Assembly (NCBI GenBank): GCA_026075535.2
Contig: AP026541.1
Span: 7,688,001 to 7,752,000 of the forward strand
Direction: 5' to 3'
Source: Tricholoma matsutake
Lineage: Eukaryota; Basidiomycota; Agaricomycetes; Agaricales; Tricholomataceae
DNA: 64,000 nt
The notes beneath the pieces are model-generated. The model had not been told where the DNA came from. It ran no database searches and saw only the letters and a list, made by a program, of their open reading frames with translations. The first letter of the stretch is position 1, and every line of letters starts with the position of its first letter. This document shows positions 51,694 through 62,505 of this stretch, piece after piece. Both the position numbers and the translations under genes were made by a program.

Positions 51694-52890
51694 TCAGAGG
51701 TTGTACCTCTTCTTATATGCCATCAGGATCTCAGGGGCATTCTTCAGGTTCAATTCGGGTTCCCATGTGTTTTTGGATGTCGGGTAGTCAACCCATTTCA
51801 CGAGGTAGCAGCATGTCTTGCCATGCTTCTTGTGTGCGATGACCGCTTCCACCTCGTATTCATTTTCTCCTTCTACGAGGTCAGGTGGTGGAGTCAAGAA
51901 GTTTTGCCCATGAGTGTCGTTCTCATGGTATCGCGTGAGTAAAGCCGCATGGAATGCCGGGTGGATCTTCCATCTCGGCAGCAGTTTCAATCGGTATGTC
52001 GTTCTCGACAGGGCATCTTCAATCACAAAGGGCCCTTCTCGTTTTGGTGCCAATTTTCTTGTTGGGTAGCCAATCTTCAGGTTCTTGGAGTCAAGCCATA
52101 CTTGTTCTCCAACCTTGAACAATTTGTATTGCCCTTTCGTTTGGGTGGCCATAGCCTGTCTGGCTAGTTCGTGTGCGGCAAGAGCTTCCCTTCTCACAGA
52201 GAGAAGTTCTTGGATTCTCTGTTTGGCAGCCGGCATGTTCATCTTTTCATAAGGGGTGGGGATAGCACCTGGTTGATATCCCATCATCAAGTAAAACGGC
52301 GAGTGTTTTACTGCAGAGTGCATCTTCTGGTTGTGCGCAAATTCTGCCGTTGGGAGATAACACTCCCAATCTTTGGGTTTGTTTGAACAGAACATGCAGA
52401 GGTAAACTTCTAGCTCTTGGTTTACTTGCTCCGTTTCTCCATCGGTCTGGGGGTGGTAAGTGGTGCTCATGGATAGCTTGATCCCAAGCAGTCGTCCGAG
52501 TTCTCGGAAGAGTTTGGATGTGAATTGAGGGTCTCTGTCTGAGATGATTCTTCCAGGGAGTCCAAATCTAGTGTATACATGGTGCAGGTAAAGGTCTGTG
52601 GCACCAAGTGCATCGATCGTCTTCGTGCAAGGGATAAAAATTACCCCCTTCATAAGACCATGGTCTACCATGACCATGATTGAGTCAAATCCGTTTATTA
52701 TGGGCAGGTCCGTAATGAAATCTGTCGTTACCAGCTTGAATGGTCTGCTGGCATCAGACAATATTGGTGTCAGTGGGGGGGTCGTCGGGTGTGTGTTTAC
52801 TTTCATTTGCTGGCACTTTGCACAGCCTTCGACGTACTTCTTGATGAAGTTGGCCATTCCTGGCCACCAGTAGTCCTGTCAGATCAGTTC
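51694..52890 (-). pseudogene. GyP2 integrase with chromodomain
   Basis: 387 open codons (52857-51694) after a TGA at about 52881 (LI-stop-QDYWW). They contain CAKCQQMKVNTHPTT, TDFITDLPIINGFDS, IISDRDPQF, YHPQTDGETEQ, then FKVGEQVWLDSKNLK and the chromodomain EYEVEAVIAHKKHG, YLVKWVDYPTSKNTWEPE. The D, D, E triad is intact. It is nearly collinear with GyP1 32037-33200. Only this segment and ORF3 could encode full domains. Confidence 0.9.
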
Positions 52891-54475
52891 AATTGTTTGC
52901 CATTGTCCAGGGTGCCCTGTCGTGATGCTATCATGGTATTTCTGTATGATCGCTTGGTGGAGGGTTTCATCCTGTGGTAGCATCTGTCTTTGAAAAAGAG
53001 CAGGCCGTCTTTGAATTTCCAGTCCTCCAATGCAGACTTGATTGGGGGAGTTCCATTGTTCTTCAGGGCTCGTAAAGCGTCATTTACGAGGTCGTCCTTC
53101 ATTATCACTGAGACCAGGGCTCCCTGGAGTTCAGCATCAATCGTCCTTACAAATAACTCATCTGCAAGGACGGTCTTGTCCTCATTATCTGTGTCTTCTT
53201 TGGCTACGTGATCTGCCCTCCTTGATAGGGCGTCGGATTGTACCATCTGTGATCCTGGTACCTGTTGCAGCTTCAGGTTGAATTGTGACAGGTAGATGCT
53301 CCATCTAGCCTGTTGTCGGTTCAGTTTCTGGGCCTGATGGAAGTACGTCAGGTTTTTGTGATTGGATAGTACCATCACAGGGAATGGTGTCCCCTGTAGG
53401 TAGTGTCTCCATGTTTCTAGTGCTCGGATTACTCCCAGTAGCTCCCTGTCATATATCTCGTAATTTCTTTCTGCTTTGTTGAAAGAATGTGAGATGTAGC
53501 TGCATGGGTGCCAGTCTCCATTGGTGTCCTGTTGTCTGAGTACTGCACCTGTCGCAAACTTCGAGGCATCAGATTCCACCACAAATGGCTTCGTTGCATC
53601 TGGCATCAGCAGCACTGGGGCTTTGTTGAACTTCCTCTTTAGCACATCGAATGACTGCTGGCAGTTGTTTGTCCATTCAAATTTCTGGTTCTTCTTTGTC
53701 AAATCATTCAGCAGTCTGGCCAGATCCGCAAAGTGTCCGATGAATCTTCGATAGAAGTTCCCAAATCCTAAGAAGGATCTCACATCCTTCACTGTCTTTG
53801 GCGTGGGCCAGTCCTTGATCCCAGCCAGTTTGGTGTTGTCCATTGCAAGTTCATTGGGCCTGACGATCATGCCCAAGAAGTTGACTTCCTGTACGTTGAA
53901 TTTGCATTTCTTTATTTTCAGGTAGAGATCACATTGTCGTAATTGTTTGAGGACCCTTTTGGTCCTTATCCGGTGTTCTTCTTCCATCTTCAAGAAGATC
54001 AGGATGTCATCCATGTAGATGATGAGCCATCCTTCATCTAGCATGTCTCAGAAGAGATTGTTCATCATGGCCTGGAATGTCGCCGGTGAGTTGCACAGCC
54101 CAAAGAACATCACCATTGGCTTGAATAGCCCTCAGTTGGTCTTGAATGCTGCCTTCCACTCATCTCCTTTCTTTATTTGTATGTTATGGTATCCCCATCA
54201 AATGTCGAGTTTCATGAAAAATCTTGCTCCTTTCAGCTTGTCCAAGAGGTCTACGATCAGCGGTAGAGGGTAGTTGTTCCGTATTGTTCCTTCATTCAGA
54301 TAACAATAGTCTTGGCAGGGTCGTAGAGCATCAGAGTCCTTCTTTGACACGAAGAAGAATGGGGATGCCGTGGGTGATTTCAATGGTCGGATGTATCCTT
54401 TTTCCAGGTTTTCGTCTAGAAACTCGTTGAGTTTCTCTTGTTCTTTCGGCGTCAGTGGGTAGACTTTGAACATTT
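52891..54475 (-). pseudogene. GyP2 reverse transcriptase and RNase H
   Basis: 386 open codons (54044-52884) from MLDEGWLIIYMDDILIF (catalytic MDD), through [15 protein letters not shown], the FEWTNNCQQSFDVLKRKFNK segment missing from GyP1, [32 protein letters not shown] and SNHKNLTYF. The N-terminal part (54475-54045) has TGA stops at 54046-54048 and about 54198. At two codons where GyP1 has TGA, this copy has CAA. Confidence 0.9.
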
Positions 54476-54518
54476 GCCATGGTAGTGTACCAAGCAATGA
54501 AGGAAGAAAAAAAAATTG

Positions 54519-54601
54519 AAACTCCGCACAATGTAAAGTTGCGGAGTTTGAAATCTGTTGGGCAAGTTACATGCCCAATGTGACTTGGAAATTTCCAAGT
54601 C
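54519..54601. other. Three consecutive perfect stem-loops
   Basis: AAACTCCGCA (54519-54528) pairs with TGCGGAGTTT (54540-54549). TTGGGCA (54558-54564) pairs with TGCCCAA (54572-54578). GACTTGGAAATTTCCAAGTC (54582-54601) is a perfect 20-bp palindrome. They lie between the broken 5' end of GyP2 and the 3' end of GyW pol. They may belong to the GyW 3' untranslated region or LTR. Confidence 0.6.
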
Positions 54602-54611
54602 GTTAAGTCCA

Positions 54612-57252
54612 TCAACGCGCAGGAGTTCCTGCGTGTTTGGGCAATTCTTGCCAGTCTCTGGCACCCATCAGTGCCAGATAAGTGTCTAGGGCTGCAAGAT
54701 CGTTGCAGTTCGCTAAAGGTTCCCAAGTGGTGTCTCCCAGACTCCACTTGACTTCAAACTGGATGGTACGGCCACACCACTTGTGTGCCATGATCTCTTT
54801 GACGTACCATTCAGTGTCATCTGGGGCACCAAAGTCATATGCATCAGGATAATGCCTGTTGGGAAACAATGTGTCGTCGTTAGGATGGTGAGGCCTTAGT
54901 AGGCTCACATGGAAATGCTGGTGTATACGCCGGTGTTTCAGTTCTGTAGGAAGATCCAACACATAGCTGGATTTCTCAGGGAAAGCTTGTAGGACCTTGT
55001 AGGGTCCTACAAATTTAGGTAGCAGTTTACTTGCACATCCCTTTGGTAATGCAAGGTTCTTTGTGGAGAGGTAAACAAGGTCTCCTTGTTTGACATCGGG
55101 CTCCTTGTGCCAATGCTTGTTTGCATAGTGTCGTTGAAAGACTCTTTCAGTGATGATACTATCATGGGCCATGGCCATGTTTCACAGTGCATTCATTGCA
55201 AAAGTACACACTCCGGGAGGAATGCATTCTGTAGAAGGAAGCTCTTGCATCATATGAGGCAAGAATCCATAGTTGATTTCAAATGGGGCCATCCCCGTTG
55301 CTCTGTTAATGGTAGAGTTTATGGCAAACTCTACAAGAGAGAGGAAGTTTACCCAATCTTTTTGATTGGACGCAACGAACACTTGGAGAATCTGAGCGAT
55401 TGAATGATTTGCGCGTTCTGTTATTCCATCCATCTGAGGATGGAATAAAGTGGACATAAGTATTTTGATGCCCAAGATACAGTGGATTTCATGCCACCAT
55501 TTGGACATGAATTTAGAGTCTCAATCACAAATGATCAAGCCAGGTAGTCCATGCAAATGGACAATCTCCTTCACAAAGATGGGAGATAGTTGTGATGTGG
55601 TTGTCATCATGTTCACTGGGATTAGGTGAACCATGGAAGACAGATGACAGATGATTACCCAAAGGTAGTCAAATCCTTCAGACTCTGGGAAGGGTCCGAT
55701 GAAATCCATTCCAATTGACTCCCATGGTCTCATGGGTGTTGGTAATGAGTGCAGCTTGCCTCGAGGGGAGCGGTATTCCTCCTTCAAGTGGACGCAAAAT
55801 TTGCATGAATCACAGTATTTCTTGACTTTGTATTGAAGTCAAGGCCACCAATACCAACGTCGGATGTATTCCGATGTCTTCAGAGGACCAAAATCCCCCA
55901 CTAAGGTGTGGGCTTGTTTGATGATACAACCATGTAAGGTCATATTCTTGGAAGTAGAGGTGGGGATGCAAAGGACCTCTTAGCCCCCTCTGTTCTTTCT
56001 CCAAATGAAATCATCCTGGATCTGGAAGTCTGGGTGGTCCTTTGGATTTTCAAGAACCTTCTTGAAATGTTTGTCATTGACGTATCCCTTTTGGATATTG
56101 TCATTCAGAGGGTCTAACTCTGACATGTGGATGTGCAGGTTAGGCCCTCTAGCCTGAGAGGCATAAATCGAAGGATCATCCTGCGATTGGTTGGTGTTTG
56201 AAGAAGGTGTGGTTGCTTCTTCTGCATTTGCAGTCATTATGGCTGTGGCTGCCTCATGCTCTTCAACTCATTCTTGAAGAGCTTTGAGTTGTTCACCAAC
56301 TCATTTCTGCTGGGAAGCAGCAGAATGAGTTTCAATTACTCAATTTTTGATTTTGAGATGTCGATCCCACGGGAGATCCTTGTGGTTGGGATCGAGACGT
56401 ACGTCTGCAAAGACGTAGTGCTGGACCATCCCAAGAGTTGAATTGGTAGTAGCAGGACAGAGCATCCGCTACTTTGTTCAATTTGCCTTTGACATAACGA
56501 ATGTCAAAGTTGAAACGCAACAGATATTCCATCCATCGTGTTTGCCTAGCAGACAGTTGGTGTTGAGTTTGGAAGAACTCAAGCGCCTGGTGATCGGTGA
56601 TGACATGAATGCATCTACTGATCAGTTTGTCTTCCCACTTGAGGAGTGCCTCAAGTATGGCAATTGTTTCATGCTCAAAGGTACAGTAGTTCCTTCGAGC
56701 ATCTGAGAATTTCTTGGACAGGAACCCAGCAGGGCGGCAAGTTTGCCATCCAGGTCCCTGACCATACATTGCTCCAGTCCCAAAGACTGAGGCGTCACAG
56801 ATCACCCATATTGGCTCAGGTGAATCTGGGTCAATCGGCTTCAGCACGGGCATCGTGCAACAGATGTGTTTAATCATCTGGAAGCAATGATTGTGCAATG
56901 GTCGCCATAAAAAGGCTTGACCGTTTTTAGTCATTGCTGAAAGCAGACTAGTGAAAGCACTTATATCTGGCAGGAAATGTGCCAGATACTGCATGAGTCC
57001 CAGAAAATGCTGGACTTCATGATAATTACGAGGAGTTTTCCACTCTTGTATACAGGCCATTTTGTTGCTATCTGTGTGTAGGCCGTGCTTGTCAATCATG
57101 TGACCAAGACACTCTACCTTTTCAGTGTAGAGTTCACACTTCTCTGCATGGAGGTACAGAGAATGCTCGCATAGTTTGTTAAACACAAGCTCCAGATGCT
57201 TCTGGTGTTCTTCAATCATGTTGCTGAACACAAAGATATCGTCCAGGTAGGC
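54612..57252 (-). pseudogene. GyW Ty3/gypsy pol relic
   Basis: On the minus strand, pol starts within RT at the catalytic YLDDIFVF (57252-57210), where GyX has inserted, and continues: CLGHMIDKHGLHTD, FLGLMQYLAHFLP, RNase H (ICDASVFGTGAMYGQGPG, YCTFEHETIAILEAL), integrase zinc finger (CDSCKFCVHLKEEYR), core (IGMDFIGPFPESEGFD, LIICD-stop-DSKF, FHPQMDGITERANHS) and a chromodomain-type end (EWYVKEIMAHKWCG, QFEVKWSLGDTTWEP). Stops occur at 55978, 55807, 55518 and 55179. The lineage differs from GyE/GyH. The upstream gag-RT part should lie beyond the right edge of the window. Confidence 0.87.
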
Positions 57253-57959
57253 TGTTAAGAACTGATCCTAGAGGTCGCTTCAGAATCCATCCGGACACTG
57301 CGGGTGATGATAGCGGGAGATTGTCAGGACGATGCAGATTCTGCGGGAGGGGGAACAGAAAGGACTTGGCTTCAGCTTGTAAGAAGCTGCGCCCTTCACC
57401 TCATCTGGTGTCCTAATTTCAAGTCGAGGGTTTAGAGGTAGGAGCAGGAAAGTGTGGGTAAACGTGGGGAGGAGTACGGAGGGACTTAGGTTGAGTTCAG
57501 ATGAGACTAGAACTTTGGAGGGAGACTAGAGGTTGAGTCAAATGTAGTTCAGACTCTTAGAGGACAGGGGTTGGAGTAGAAGGAGGTTTTTAGATTGGCA
57601 GGGTAAAGTCGAGTCTATGTCGATATACGAACTCAGGAATACAAGGCAAAACTAACTAAGCTTAAATACTGTAGTCCGGAATAATGCGGAACAGGAACGA
57701 AGACTGCGGCAGTGTCTCGACTGCATAGATAAATTACCTACGGGAGCCACACAGGAATCCGTAGTTGAATTTGCAATAGAGACGGCAGCCTTGGAAAGGC
57801 AGCCGTGGATGCTGTACAAGGCGGCCTGATGCACAGCAGCGTGGGCAGTGCAAGGCAGCCAGGAACAAAATCAGGAGGCATAGACAAAAGTCATGTTTGA
57901 TGTGCAGGAAAGAGTCGGATGGATGCGGGTTCTGATAGGGCGAGGAATGGTTCTTGACA
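57253..57959 (-). repeat. GyX 3' LTR
   Basis: 707 bp. On the plus strand it starts TGTTAAGAAC and ends GTTCTTGACA (inverted termini). The minus-strand start follows the purine tract AAGGGGGAAATAC. It contains ATATACGAACTCA (plus 57623-57635), complementary to the primer-binding site, about 30 bp after TATTTAAG on the coding strand. Confidence 0.88.
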
Positions 57960-58046
57960 GTATTTCCCCCTTAGTGCCGAGCCTACGAGGCACATGAGGG
58001 CTTGAGTCCAAATGAGGAAGTTGGTTGAATTTTCCGAATGCAGTAA

Positions 58047-58739
58047 TTGGTTGAAAAAATTTTCACGTTCTTTCCTTCCCCCATCAACTATCAATTATGT
58101 CCCCTCCAGCAGTATCCACCCCGCATTGCCTTGCAAAAGGTATGTCCTTGTTTCCCTTTCCAGTCTCTTTTTACTGACAAGTGGCCTAGGTGCAAATATC
58201 AAAAGATTGCTTGTTTCAAGATGGGTGCGAAGGGACACATGTGCGACAACTGCATGCGCGTCAAACATAAGTGCGAGGAGGTAGTGTGGAAGGGGCAGGA
58301 AGCCCCTGCGGCAAAACCAGCGGGAACAACGGGGGCGACCGGGGAAAACCCGGAAATAATGCAACAAATGATGAAGTTGATAAGGAAGGGGTTCGCTGAG
58401 GTGGCTACTGCGGTGCGGGAATCAATGGGGGAGATTCGGGACGCTATGGACCCAGAGTGGGTGGAGGAAGAAAGTGCCGGGGAGGAGAGCGACGAGGGTG
58501 ACGAAGAGGTGGAGCGGGCGGTGCAAGAGTCCTGGCAGGAAAGATGTGGGATTCGAAAATCCGGAGATGAGTGGGAGGCCTTCCAGAGATATCTGGAGAA
58601 AAGGCGAGCTGATGATGAGGAGGAGAGTGAGGATGAAGAAGAGGGTGAGGAGGGTGAAGAGAAGGATGAGGGTGGAGACACGGGCAAAGTTGGGGGAGAG
58701 GGAGATGAAGATGGAGAGGGAGAAGCGGTGGTAGTGTAG
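58047..58739 (+). CDS. Antisense Cys-rich/acidic ORF inside GyX
   Basis: A 230-codon open frame on the strand opposite to gag-pol. It encodes a Cys-rich segment (CKYQKIACFKMG then MCDNCMRVKHKCEE: C-x6-C and C-x2-C-x6-C, the spacing of half a fungal zinc cluster). A middle part (EIMQQMMKLIRKGFAEVATA) and a strongly acidic Glu/Asp C-terminus follow. AATAAA lies 30 bp after its TAG (58769-58774). Start uncertain: the frame opens without an ATG. A CT-rich leader precedes ATG 58097, and a GTATGT...TACTGAC...TAG intron (58140-58189) would join that exon but leaves the frame off by one. The first in-frame ATG is 58221. Probably a DNA-binding or chromatin-type protein; function unknown. Confidence 0.6.
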   Translation: MVEKIFTFFPSPINYQLCPLQQYPPRIALQKVCPCFPFQSLFTDKWPRCKYQKIACFKMGAKGHMCDNCMRVKHKCEEVVWKGQEAPAAKPAGTTGATGENPEIMQQMMKLIRKGFAEVATAVRESMGEIRDAMDPEWVEEESAGEESDEGDEEVERAVQESWQERCGIRKSGDEWEAFQRYLEKRRADDEEESEDEEEGEEGEEKDEGGDTGKVGGEGDEDGEGEAVVV

Positions 58740-58820
58740 GGACCCAGTCGGGTCCAAAATCTTTTTTCAATAAAATTTGTTCTGAGTTCGGACTGAGTGA
58801 ATAAGTAACGTGAATAGTCT

Positions 58821-60370
58821 TTAAGCAGGTAACAGTCCGGGTTTCTGCGGGTAGCAGGTGTGAAAATCTGCAAGGAGTTCTTGGGCATGGTCAAGTTCCG
58901 TAACAGGTAGCCAGGAAGTCTCTTTGTCGGTTCCCTGGTAACCTTCCCATCAGACGAGGTAGAGAATCTTGCAGCGACGTCGGTTGTCGACTTTGGAGTC
59001 GAGGACTTCGGCGATCTCATATTCGAGCTCATCATCGATGGTGATCAGAGGAGGTGGAGGTTGTACTCAATTTGGAATTGTGTTTGGGGAGTGTTTCTCT
59101 AGTTGAGAGACATGGAAAACAGGGTGAATGGCCCGCATGTGATCTGGGAGCCGCAGGGTGACTGAGTGAGTGCCTGGGCGGGCGATGATTTCAAAGGGGC
59201 CATGGTGCTTTTTGGAAAGTTTCTTGGAAGGATGTGTGGTGCGGATATTTTCCGCAGTGACATAGGCAGAATCACCAATGTTGAAGTCGGGTGCGGGTGC
59301 CTGATGTTTGTCCGCAGGACCTTGATAACACTCTTGAGCAGCTGCAAGTTGTTTCCGAAGCTCCTGATGAAGGTCGTCTAAGTCGACAACAAACTCGTGG
59401 GCACGCTGTGAAGCTAAGTCACGTTCTGGAAAGACAGAAATGTTCAGGTGATAGCCTTTGTTGGCAAAGAAAGGGGATACGCCTGTAGAGGCGGAAGGAG
59501 CATTGTTGTAGGCAAATTCGCCCAAGGGTAAGAGGTGAGACCAGTCGTCCTGCTGATAGTTGCAGAAGATCCAGAGGTACTGCTCCAAGGTCTGATTAAG
59601 TCATTCTGTCTGACCATCACCTTGCAGGTGATAACCGGAAGTGAAGTGGATCCACATGTCGAGTGCTTTTCCGAGGGAGCAGAAGAAATGGGAGACAAAC
59701 TCGGATCCCCGGTCGCAAGTGACATGTGACAGAACGCCATGCTTGGAGAAGACGTGGAGGACGAACAGGTTGGCTAGTTCTTGGGCTGTGATTTCATTGA
59801 CAGTTGGGATGAAGATGCCTTGCTTGGTGAGGCGGTCAATGATGACCAGGATAGCGGTGTGACTGTTGGAGTCGGGTAGTTGTTCAATGAAGTCCATGGA
59901 GATGGAGTTCCAAGGTCATTCTGGAACCGGAAGTTGCTTTAGGAACCCATAGGGCTTGTGTTGGGGTGATTTGGATTGTTTGCAAGTGGTACAGGATTTG
60001 CAGAATTCCTGCACAAAGGTGCGGAGGTTTGGCCAGACATATTCCCGGCGGACAAGCTGCTGGGTTTTGTTTTGTCCGAAGTGGCCAGAGAGGATGTGAT
60101 CATGTTTGTACTGAAGGACCTTGAGGCAAAGATCCGCGATGTCCAGAACATAAATCCGGTCGAAGTGGCGGAGAAGACCTGCCTTGTCTATGGTCCAGTT
60201 GGGGTCGACAGGTGTCGGAAGATGTGCAGATGATAAAGGGTCAAGGGGTAGGGAGGTGCAGATGTTGTGGTGAAGTTTCTCAATATCCATGATTACTGCC
60301 TGTCAAAGGACGGGTGTGGCAAAATAGGTGGCACGGAGGGAAGAGGTGAGCTGTTCCTGTGTGAATACAG
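58821..60370 (-). pseudogene. GyX integrase with chromodomain
   Basis: Minus strand: zinc finger region (YKHDHILSGHFGQNKTQQLV ... CKSCTTCKQ), core (ISMDFIEQLPDSNSHTAIL, VTCDRGSEFVSHF, GYHLQGDGQTE with D, D, E), then the C-terminal region (FNIGDSAYVTAENIRTTHP, KHHGPFEIIARPG, IHPVFHVSQLEKH) and a chromodomain (ELEYEIAEVLDSKVDNRRR, LYLV-stop-WEGYQG). It ends at TAA 58821. TGA codons at 60303, 59916, 59601, 59067 and 58960 each replace a residue that is Arg in family context (for example QTER, PERPWNS, LVRWEGY). Confidence 0.88.
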
Positions 60371-62490
60371 GTCAGAAGTTGGTTGGGTTTACAGAGGCGA
60401 AGTCGCTATTTCCCCCTTTGTGGTAGACGTCCCAACGTCTAGTGAGTGCATCTGGCTTGGCCCCTAGTTTCCTGGGGTGGAAGCAGATGACAAGATTGAA
60501 CTGGGAAAGGTACTCCAACCAACGGGCCTGGCGGCGGGTGAGCAACTTGGTAGTGCTGAAGTACTCAAGATTTTTGTGGTCAGTGACCACATCAACCGGG
60601 TTTGTGGAACCCTCGAAATACTGCCGCCAGTGTTTGAAAGCTTCGAAAATGGCCAAGAGTTCCTTATCACGGGTGTTGTAATTTAGTTCAGCGGGATTGA
60701 AGGAGCGGGAATGAAAAGCAACCGGATGGATTTCTCCATCCGCAGTGTAAACTGAAAGGATAGCAGCTAGGGCATAGTCGGAAGCATCGGTTTCAAGTAC
60801 CATTTGTGAGTCGGGTACCCATTGAGTAAGACGGGGGTGTGGGTGAATTCTTGTTTGAGCTTTTCAAAAGTGTCGCAGCACTTCTTGTTGAAGTCCCATG
60901 GTGCGGATTTCCATGTCAAGCGGGTGAGTGGGATGACAATGTCTGAATAGCTGTTAATGAAGCAGCGGTAAAAGTTGCAAAAGCCTAAGAAGGATTGAAT
61001 GTCCTTAACTTTCCTAGGCTCGGGCCAGTCAAGCACGGTTTTGACTTTATCCTCGGACATCCACAGTCCATCCAGTGAAAGGATGAAACCCAAATATTCG
61101 ACGGTGTCTTTGTGGAACTCACATTTCTGTGGAGAGGCATAAAGTCCATTTTTCCAGAGATGGCGGAGGACTTCTTTGATGTGAGCCCCATGCTGGGACT
61201 TGTCATCGGAATAGATTAGGATGTCATCGAGGTACATGATGACACAAACATCCAGCATGTTGCTGAAGATGTTGTTCATAAACCGCTGGAAAGCTGCGGG
61301 TGCATTAGTGAGCCCAAAGGGGACCACCAACCACTCGAAGGATCCGTAGCAGGTGCAGAAAGTAGTTTTCCACTCATCACCATCAGTGATGCAGACTAGG
61401 TGATAAGCGTGCCGCAAGTCTATTTTGGTGAACAAGCAGGCTTTGCGGGGAGAGTCAAGTAGGTCGGAAATGAGAGGAAGTGGGTAGTGGTCTTTCTTTG
61501 TAAGACGGTTAAGTCCTCAGTAGTCGACACAAAGTTGGAGACTACTGTCCTTCTTCTTGACAAAGAGAATAGGGGTGCCATGCGGCGACTTGGATGGGCG
61601 GATGAAACCTGAGCGAATGTTTTTGTCAATAAAGACTCGTAAGGCTTCTAGTTCAGAGGGGGAGAGAGAATACATTCGGCCCGGAGGCGGAGGAGTATTG
61701 TCTTCTGTCTCTATCTTGAGGTCGTAAGACCGATGCGGAGGAAGGGTATCTGCTTTAGTCTTATTAAAGACATCAGCAAATTTGTGATACTCAGGCGGAA
61801 TCTTGGAAAGGTCAGAAGAGATAGCGGAATGGGCAGAGCGGGCGGATAACCCTTCTGGAGCAAAGGTCATCTGAAAAGCTACTGCCCCAGGAAGTTTGCT
61901 AGCACACGCATAAGTGGCAGCGTTGATGAAGGAGATGTCGGGAGGTGTAAACTTAGGAGGAATGGGGGGTTCAGAAAGTGCAGAAGAGTCAAGGATTTCT
62001 ACCGGAAGATTCAGGGACAAAGGTGATGTCAGGGGTGCTGGACCTCTATGATCTGCAGAGCGGAAAGCAAGTTGGCTTGAAGACCAGTCAATCAACGGAT
62101 TGTATTGCTTCAGCCAGTTATGACCAAGTACGGCGGAACAGGAAGAGTCGAGCAAGGTTACATAAAATGACAAATTGAATACTTCACCAGCAGGGAAGGT
62201 GACTGGAAGTTTGACAATCTGAGTTATGGTGGAGTTGCAAGTTCTATCAAAGAGTTGTAAACTGATCGGGTTAATGGATTCCGTGCTGAGTTGGTTATTC
62301 AACATGAAAGAGGAGTCAAGGAAGCAGTGGGAGGAGCCAGAGTCGATAAGGGTTCAGAAAGGGGCGGAAGATTCAGGAAAGGTTAAAAGAATGGTTAAGG
62401 AGTTAGGGTCAGAAAGAGCGGACACGTTGAGACGAACGTAGGCAGCCAAGTGGGTAAGGTCAATGCAACCCCCAGCCCCAATGGCTGTAT
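60371..62490 (-). pseudogene. GyX protease, reverse transcriptase and RNase H
   Basis: In the -1 frame from gag. GGCIDLTHLAAYVRLNV leads to the protease active site LIDSGSSHCFLDS (after a TGA at 62354), and VLGHNWLKQYNPLIDW follows. RT: FADVFNKTKADTLPPHRSYD, IRPSKSPHGTPILFVKK, TGA at 61517, FTKIDLRHAYHLVCI, FGLTNAPAAFQRFM and catalytic MYLDDILIY. Then SFLGFCNFYRCFI, a frameshift at about 60790, RNase H (VLETDASDYALAAILSVY, LNYNTRDKELLAIFEAF, TDHKNLEYF) and a TGA at 60372. All catalytic residues are retained. Confidence 0.9.
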
Positions 62491-62505
62491 CCTGAGGGTT
62501 GCGGA

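Larger units (their letters stand above)
50112..54475 (-). mobile_element. GyP2, 5'-truncated chromovirus, sister of GyP1
   Basis: It has only the 3' LTR (50112-50716), ORF3, IN-chromodomain, RNase H and RT. Similarity to GyP1 stops abruptly at about 54475, inside the RT entry ([16 protein letters not shown]). Gag, protease and the 5' LTR are gone, and no target duplication can be checked. It retains the 31-residue segment that GyP1 lacks. Confidence 0.92.

Noticed and set aside
8960..62356. TGA as a reassigned sense codon (Arg) because many pol frames are broken only by TGA
   Set aside because: GyA and GyX Gag use normal termination, other lesions (TAA, TAG, frameshifts) also occur, and GyP2 shows CAA at two TGA positions of GyP1. 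CpG decay of CGA explains the pattern better.
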